This document shows positions 39,176 through 39,218 of a DNA stretch of 39,218 bases, one piece after another; within the stretch, counting starts at the first letter, position 1; each line of letters starts with the position of its first letter. The translations under genes and the position numbers were made by a program. Below the pieces are notes generated by a model that was given only the letters and a program-made list of their open reading frames with translations, was not told the DNA's origin and ran no database searches. Source of the DNA: Bacteroidota bacterium (lineage in GTDB: Bacteria; Bacteroidota; Bacteroidia; Flavobacteriales; Flavobacteriaceae); contig JAKQJQ010000131.1 in the NCBI GenBank assembly GCA_029561105.1, positions 1 through 39,218 on the forward strand. Direction: 5' to 3'.

Positions 39176-39218
39176 CCACAATAAACAAATGTAGCATTCG
39201 GTATTGAAGTGTTGGGCT

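Noticed and set aside
1..39218. tRNA, rRNA, riboswitch or T-box elements
   Set aside because: No cloverleaf with CCA-proximal pairing and no known leader motif was recognised; a covariance-model scan could still find some.

Overview
The window reads as a chromosomal segment of a flavobacterium (Bacteroidota, family Flavobacteriaceae; Flavobacterium or a close relative). Evidence: a SprE/PorW-type gliding and type IX secretion lipoprotein, a secreted protein with a C-terminal type IX sorting domain, several flavobacterial DUF families (6341, 6427, 4254, 4292), an F-ATPase operon that stops after atpG without atpD/atpC, and many promoter -7 boxes matching the Bacteroidota consensus TAnnTTTG. 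Genus placement is inference.

Layout. 1-4391: 3' part of purD, a divergent DUF6341/DUF6427 pair, upp, DUF4254 and a family 9 glycosyltransferase. 4392-6351: a structured repeat, a lipoprotein cyclophilin, and a PaaE-like ferredoxin reductase on the minus strand. 6541-15680: a plus-strand run sprE, bactofilin, atpZ, a four-helix membrane protein, then atpB-E-F-H-A-G, ending in a strong terminator. 15921-18005: a minus-strand prolyl oligopeptidase. 18247-24884: an envelope and housekeeping run (polysaccharide flippase, dut, sugar nucleotidyltransferase, TPR protein, DUF4292 lipoprotein, EnvC-like protein). 25071-28828: thioesterase, HU/SPOR protein, dprA, trpS. 28829-29516: a gene-free, repeat-rich stretch. 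29517-39175: acyltransferase, a three-gene signalling operon (lipoprotein, ECF sigma factor, membrane-anchored protein with an outer-membrane barrel), recA, a second acyltransferase with an acyl-ACP desaturase, an HD phosphohydrolase and a T9SS cargo protein.

How the genes fit together. Most are core functions: purine and pyrimidine supply, ATP synthesis, envelope lipid and polysaccharide building, recombination and DNA uptake. Two themes stand out. First, proton-driven machinery is grouped: a T9SS/gliding component lies directly upstream of the ATP synthase genes. Second, the operon at 33122-30356 encodes a sigma factor translationally coupled to a protein with a cytoplasmic N-terminus, one inner-membrane helix, a linker of about 280 residues and a C-terminal beta-barrel, which could span the whole envelope.

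The least explained material is intergenic. There are two copies of a ~150-bp element with three conserved stem-loops, a 111-bp tandem duplication, a family of inverted heptamer-period repeats (two of them inside the atp operon), period-9 inverted repeats around the S9 peptidase gene, and a second palindromic element family. I saw no tRNA, rRNA, CRISPR array, insertion sequence or prophage. All coordinates and matches were read by eye, without database searches.
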